Assembly (NCBI RefSeq): GCF_019249725.2
Contig: NZ_CP137559.1
Coordinates: 3,103,001 to 3,167,000 of the forward strand
Direction: 5' to 3'
Source of the DNA: Segatella hominis
GTDB lineage: Bacteria; Bacteroidota; Bacteroidia; Bacteroidales; Bacteroidaceae
DNA: 64,000 nucleotides
This document shows, one piece after another, positions 60,448 to 64,000 of this stretch. The notes beneath the pieces were generated by a model, which did not search any database, was not told the DNA's origin, and worked only from the letters and a program-made list of their open reading frames with translations. The position numbers were made by a program, and so were the translations under genes. The number at the start of each line of letters is the position of its first letter. Position 1 is the first letter of the stretch.

Positions 60448-62505
60448 TTACCAGCCGAGATTTACGCTGGCTCCTGCCATAATCCACAACCCTGGCTGCT
60501 TAACAGCTGTGAGGTCGTAGTAGCGGTGGCAAGTGATGTTGTCGGCTTTCACGAAGATATTGTATTTTTTCTCATCCCACATCAGCTTGCAATCCACCTT
60601 GGTGTATGGATGATAGCCATTCATTCTCTGCTGCCATCTTACGCTCCACGATGCTGAAAGCTTGTTCCAGATCTGATGATCCAGACCGAATACTGCCTTG
60701 TGCTTCAGATACTCCAATGCATAGAGTGATTTCAGGATGTTGGTCTCGGTCTTATGATCCTGATAGATGTAAGCATAACCCAACTTGATGCGGGTAATGA
60801 AACTGTTTGGTACCAACTCTCTCATGTAGATAGTTGCATCCACGTTGTATCCCATGTTGTTGAGCTTTCCGATGTTCATTACATGATACTTGCTGTCATT
60901 CTGTTCGGTCACGGAAGTCTGAACCCAGTCAATCATGTTGGTGCCGTGTGCGTAGAATCCGCTTACGGTTGCGGCAAAACCAGCCTGGCGATATTGAGTG
61001 CCTATCTTGAAGGTTGAGTTCTTCTCCGGGTTCAGGGTGAGGTCGCCCTGCTGCACCGCATTACTCATATATAAGTCGGTGTAGGTAGGCATTCTCAGAG
61101 CCTTGTTCCAGGATGCGTAGAACTTCCAGTTGTCGTTAGGACGATAACTCATATCTACACCAGGATAGAAGCGGAAGTCGTTGTCAAGACCTGTATTCTT
61201 GTTAGCCAAGACACCTGCCGACAAGGTGAAGCCGCCGAAGATGAAGTTGTGCTCCAATATGATGTTGGTGTTGGTGCGCTCACCCTTTCGGGTATATTGA
61301 CGGTCGGAACCAGAGATGTCCTTATAGTCTTTCTCTGCGAGTTCCTCGCCCAATGCAGTAGAGTAGATGCACTCCTTACTGATGTCGAAACCCACTGCGG
61401 TCTTACCCAAAGCCCAAGCCACGTTGGCATTCAGACCACCACCATAAACATCGAGGTCGTGATAGTTCTCGCCTGCTGCAGCTCCAGCCTTTCCACGAAT
61501 CAATTGATAGTGATCCTTGAATTTGTTATAATAGAATTGAGGCGCAATCTCCCAGGTCTTCTCCTGGTTGTGCAGACTCAGGTTGAGAGAAGCCATACCA
61601 TGGTCTGTCTTCTCATATTGGTTGTTGTATTTGGCGCTGTAGAAAGTGTTGGCACCGTAGCTCTGGGTAGAGATACCCACCTGAGCATTGATGTCGAAAC
61701 ACTGGTCGTAGCTCAGGTTTACCTGTCCGAAACCTTGTCCTTTCTCGAAGTCGCTGTTGTCTGTTCCTCCGTCCGAACGCTTGTAGCCTCCGCTGGCAGA
61801 GTAGGCGTGTGTCCACTTGCTTTTGGCATAAGCCGTCTGCACACGTCCCTGTGCTCCGAAACTTCCAAAGCTTCCGCCTTCTACACTTGCAGATACTCCA
61901 TCATTCTTTGCCTTCTTGGTCACGATATTGATGGCACCGTTGAAGGCTGAAGTTCCGAATAAGCGCGATGCTGCCCCCTCGAGCACTTCGATGTGATCGA
62001 TGTCGGCAAGAGCTACAGGAAAATCAGAAGCATTGTGACCAGTCTGAGGATTAGAAATGTTGACGCCATTCAAGAGAATGGTAATCTGGTCAAAGGTTCC
62101 ACCATTGATGGAGATATCCGTCTGAACGCCAAAGCCACCACGCTGACGGACATCCACGCCGGTAGCTAATTTCAATACATCGTTGATAGTCTGTGCAGCC
62201 GCACGATGAATATCGTCGCGGGTAATGACAGACACAATTTTAGGTGACTGCTCTACAGTCATCGGCGCACGAGATCCGGTAACGCTCACCGCATCCAGCT
62301 CGTAAGCCTTTCCGCCCTTGTAGAGGGTAGAATCAACCTTGGCTCCCTCTGTGCTTACGCCTGCTGCCTTAGCATGGCTCAGGGTAGCAACGCTGAGTGC
62401 ACCAACAAGAACCTCTCTTCCCAAAACTGCGAAGAGTGAGTAGCTCTTGTTAGAGAATCGGTTGAACTTCAAGCTGTTGCGCTTGTTGAAAATTGTTTTG
62501 TACAT
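60448..62505 (-). CDS. TonB-dependent outer-membrane receptor
   Basis: Starting at MYKTIFNKRNSLKFNRFSNK (62,505; the in-frame extension to 62,580 lies upstream of the predicted start), the protein has 685 residues. It has a signal sequence, a plug domain (DAVSVTGSRAPMTVEQSPKI, ITRDDIHRAAAQTINDVLKL, GGTFDQITILLNGVNISNPQ, EVLEGAASRLFGTSAFNGAI) and a beta barrel, ending in the NLGW aromatic terminus. BtuB-like in size and arrangement. Substrate not evident; vitamin B12-, siderophore- or metal-chelate-type uptake is possible. Confidence 0.9.
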   Translation of the reverse strand: MYKTIFNKRNSLKFNRFSNKSYSLFAVLGREVLVGALSVATLSHAKAAGVSTEGAKVDSTLYKGGKAYELDAVSVTGSRAPMTVEQSPKIVSVITRDDIHRAAAQTINDVLKLATGVDVRQRGGFGVQTDISINGGTFDQITILLNGVNISNPQTGHNASDFPVALADIDHIEVLEGAASRLFGTSAFNGAINIVTKKAKNDGVSASVEGGSFGSFGAQGRVQTAYAKSKWTHAYSASGGYKRSDGGTDNSDFEKGQGFGQVNLSYDQCFDINAQVGISTQSYGANTFYSAKYNNQYEKTDHGMASLNLSLHNQEKTWEIAPQFYYNKFKDHYQLIRGKAGAAAGENYHDLDVYGGGLNANVAWALGKTAVGFDISKECIYSTALGEELAEKDYKDISGSDRQYTRKGERTNTNIILEHNFIFGGFTLSAGVLANKNTGLDNDFRFYPGVDMSYRPNDNWKFYASWNKALRMPTYTDLYMSNAVQQGDLTLNPEKNSTFKIGTQYRQAGFAATVSGFYAHGTNMIDWVQTSVTEQNDSKYHVMNIGKLNNMGYNVDATIYMRELVPNSFITRIKLGYAYIYQDHKTETNILKSLYALEYLKHKAVFGLDHQIWNKLSASWSVRWQQRMNGYHPYTKVDCKLMWDEKKYNIFVKADNITCHRYYDLTAVKQPGLWIMAGASVNLGW

Positions 62506-62577
62506 TAAATTAAAATGTTTAAAAATAAATAATAAATGGAAGCTATCGGTACGCTTTGCCGACGGCTTTCGGGGGTG

Positions 62578-62585
62578 CAAAGGTA
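62578..62585 (-). promoter_or_regulatory. -7 box (TACCTTTG) of the TonB receptor
   Basis: Matches TAnnTTTG on the minus strand; start near 62,573, leader about 68 nt. I see no clear riboswitch in this short leader. Confidence 0.6.
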
Positions 62586-62800
62586 CTGATAATAACAGAA
62601 CTGACCAAATAAAATTCGATTTTTTTGCAAAACGGTCCTTTGCATGGATGTGTTTACTGTCCCTTGTATGATGTGTTTAGATTAGATAGGTTATATGATT
62701 CACTCTTCCGTAATACTATACTTCCAAACTTTTCTGCATAAACCAAGGAAAAATGTTGAAAATATCTCTCAGAAAGCAATGGACTTTCGGATAAAAATAC

Positions 62801-62808
62801 TATCTTTG
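62801..62808 (+). promoter_or_regulatory. -7 box (TATCTTTG) of the flavin reductase/clp cluster
   Basis: Exact TAnnTTTG match; start near 62,813, leader about 85 nt. The gap 62,586-62,800 has no gene. Confidence 0.65.
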
Positions 62809-62897
62809 CATTAACTTCTGAGGAAAATGGCATGGATATTGCTCATCTACCCCTATAATTTATAATTAAACAAGGTATATAAGAAAGGAATAAGCAA

Positions 62898-63404
62898 ATG
62901 GAAAAGTTTGATGTTAAAACGCTCAATGATAACGTGTTCGAGACTATCGGCAAGGAATGGATCTTGGTGGCTGCAGGCAACAAAGATAAGTTTAATATGA
63001 TGACTGCTTCTTGGGGATGCCTCGGATGGTTGTGGAACAAGCCTGTGGCTGTCATCTTTATTCGCCCAGAACGTTATACTCATGGGTTGATAGAGGAAAA
63101 TGAATACTTGACACTCTCTTTCCTCGGTAAGAACGAGGAGGCTCGCAAGATTTATAATTTCTGTGGTTCTAAGAGTGGACGTGATTTCGATAAGGCGAAG
63201 GAGACTGGTTTGACACCTGTGGCAACCGACAACGGAAGCATTGCTTTTGAGCAGGCTCGCATGACCTTCGAGTGCCGTAAGCTCTTCAAGGATACAATGA
63301 CTGCTGAGAAATTTCTCGACAAGAGTCTCTTGCAATGGTATGGAGAGAAAGGTGGATTCCACGATGTCTATGTGGTGGAAATCGTAAATGCCTATACTAA
63401 ATAA
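62898..63404 (+). CDS. Flavin reductase-like (FMN-binding split barrel) protein
   Basis: The 168-residue protein has the split-barrel pattern KEWILVAAGNKDKFNMMTAS then WGCLGWLWNKPVAVIFIRPE and YTHGLIEENEYLTLSF (FMN-binding and TxSxxG-like elements). It reduces or binds flavin with NAD(P)H in related proteins; physiological partner unknown. Followed 14 bp later by clpS, likely co-transcribed. Confidence 0.85.
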   Translation: MEKFDVKTLNDNVFETIGKEWILVAAGNKDKFNMMTASWGCLGWLWNKPVAVIFIRPERYTHGLIEENEYLTLSFLGKNEEARKIYNFCGSKSGRDFDKAKETGLTPVATDNGSIAFEQARMTFECRKLFKDTMTAEKFLDKSLLQWYGEKGGFHDVYVVEIVNAYTK

Positions 63405-63418
63405 CAATAAAAGAAACA

Positions 63419-63721
63419 ATGGCTCAAGAACAAACAGCAATTCGAGAACGTCAGAAGACCCGATTAAAGGAACCAAGACGTTATGTGGTGATGATGTTTA
63501 ATGACGACTTCACACCGATGGATTTTGTGGTGGACATCCTTCAGTCCATCTTCTTCAAGTCGGCTGAAGAGGCAGAAACAATCATGCTCAAGGTACATCA
63601 TGAAGAAAAAGCCGTGGTGGGAACTTATAGCTATGATATTGCCAAGAGCAAGGTGGAGAAAGCCATGGAGCGGTCTCGCTCACAAAAGTATCCGCTGAAG
63701 CTTACTTACATGCCAGAATAA
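63419..63721 (+). CDS. clpS: ATP-dependent Clp protease adaptor ClpS
   Basis: The 100-residue protein has the N-end-rule adaptor core: RYVVMMFNDDFTPMDFVVDI (ND-DxTxMxFV substrate pocket) and ETIMLKVHHEEKAVVGTYSY. It delivers substrates with destabilising N-termini to ClpA. The clpA gene follows 51 bp downstream. Confidence 0.95.
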   Translation: MAQEQTAIRERQKTRLKEPRRYVVMMFNDDFTPMDFVVDILQSIFFKSAEEAETIMLKVHHEEKAVVGTYSYDIAKSKVEKAMERSRSQKYPLKLTYMPE

Positions 63722-63733
63722 GTAAAACAAAAT

Positions 63734-63748
63734 GTGGGAATTTCCCAC
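63734..63748. promoter_or_regulatory. Inverted repeat between clpS and clpA
   Basis: GTGGGAA-T-TTCCCAC is a perfect inverted repeat with a single central base, more like an operator than a terminator. Confidence 0.4.
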
Positions 63749-63772
63749 CTAAAAAGAAAGGAAGTTATTACG

Positions 63773-64000
63773 ATGGATAGTATGGGATTGACCCGATATA
63801 TGAGTGCCTTGATGGATGATGCTCTCAAGCAAGCGCGATTCTTCGACCATGAGTTTATCATGCCGGAGCACTTGCTCTTGGCACTCTTGCGACAGTTCTC
63901 TTTCTGTCAGGCTCTTCAGGAGGAAGACGTGGACTGTATGAAAATGCATGAGGATTTGGTAAATTGGCTTGCCAAGCAGGAGCGGGTCCCTTCATCAATA
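63773..64000 (+). CDS. clpA: ClpA, N-terminal part
   Basis: The frame starts MDSMGLTRYMSALMDDALKQ (63,773) and continues ARFFDHEFIMPEHLLLALLR then QFSFCQALQEEDVD, the Clp N domain. It runs off the right edge. Position after clpS identifies it as the ClpA unfoldase rather than ClpC/ClpB. Confidence 0.9.
   Translation, partial: MDSMGLTRYMSALMDDALKQARFFDHEFIMPEHLLLALLRQFSFCQALQEEDVDCMKMHEDLVNWLAKQERVPSSI

Noticed and set aside
62853..63476. 207-codon minus frame over the flavin reductase gene
   Set aside because: Shadow of a well-supported gene on the plus strand. No family features.

Overview
This window most likely comes from a Bacteroidota chromosome, probably a Prevotella/Segatella or Bacteroides relative. 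Promoters of the TAnnTTTG type precede many genes. There is a TonB-dependent receptor, a flavin reductase, clpS and clpA, and the conjugation genes are of the Bacteroidetes CTn (TraE-TraN) type. Most of the window (about 1-55,000) is one integrative conjugative element (ICE) whose left end lies outside. Ordinary chromosome resumes at the right (about 59,300-64,000).

Layout. (1) 1-10,473, minus strand: an accessory transfer/maintenance operon with an ArdC-like protein carrying a degenerate zincin motif, a large unknown protein, an M23-like protein split at an A9 slippery tract, two secreted helical proteins, a PH-domain membrane protein, a TOPRIM protein, a triple-repeat protein and a DUF4099-like protein. 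(2) 10,691-11,344, plus: an intact M23 endopeptidase with an almost leaderless promoter. (3) 11,354-24,830: cargo and insertion sequences. These are WG-repeat and DUF3298-like proteins, an IS1380 relic with a complete IS4-family element inside it, a truncated AAA/PD-(D/E)XK gene, a GC-rich RND efflux operon, and a NusG/UpxY-like regulator behind a roughly 450-nt structured leader or ncRNA. (4) 24,999-26,640: a complete single-ORF IS66-family element. (5) 26,717-42,761, minus: the conjugation operon (DUF4134 pair, TraF, TraG, secreted proteins, TraJ, TraK, TraL-like, TraM, TraN, coupling protein, lysozyme). (6) 43,201-46,890, plus: an AAA ATPase / subtilisin-like protease / XRE cassette matching IetAS. 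(7) 46,938-48,751: an AbiE toxin-antitoxin cassette. (8) 48,882-54,792, minus: CHC2/TOPRIM primase, RecA-fold ATPase, HTH protein, a frameshifted Cys-containing protein, and an integrase with four tandem arm-binding domains. (9) 54,793-57,366: integrase arm-type repeats, then two secreted zinc-ribbon proteins. (10) An ATPase of the AAA_14/DUF4143 type plus a decayed duplicate of its ends, then CDF transporter, TonB receptor, flavin reductase, clpS and clpA.

How it fits together. Modules 1 and 5 appear co-regulated. The intergenic regions upstream of each (10,602-10,625 and 42,912-42,935) carry the same 24-bp sequence with an internal direct repeat. The secreted proteins of the two modules share a C-terminal Arg/Lys-Trp motif, so both probably contribute to one envelope-spanning machine. 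Modules 6 and 7 are maintenance or defence cassettes placed between the transfer and the replication/integration modules. No relaxase gene is recognisable in the window; it may lie to the left.
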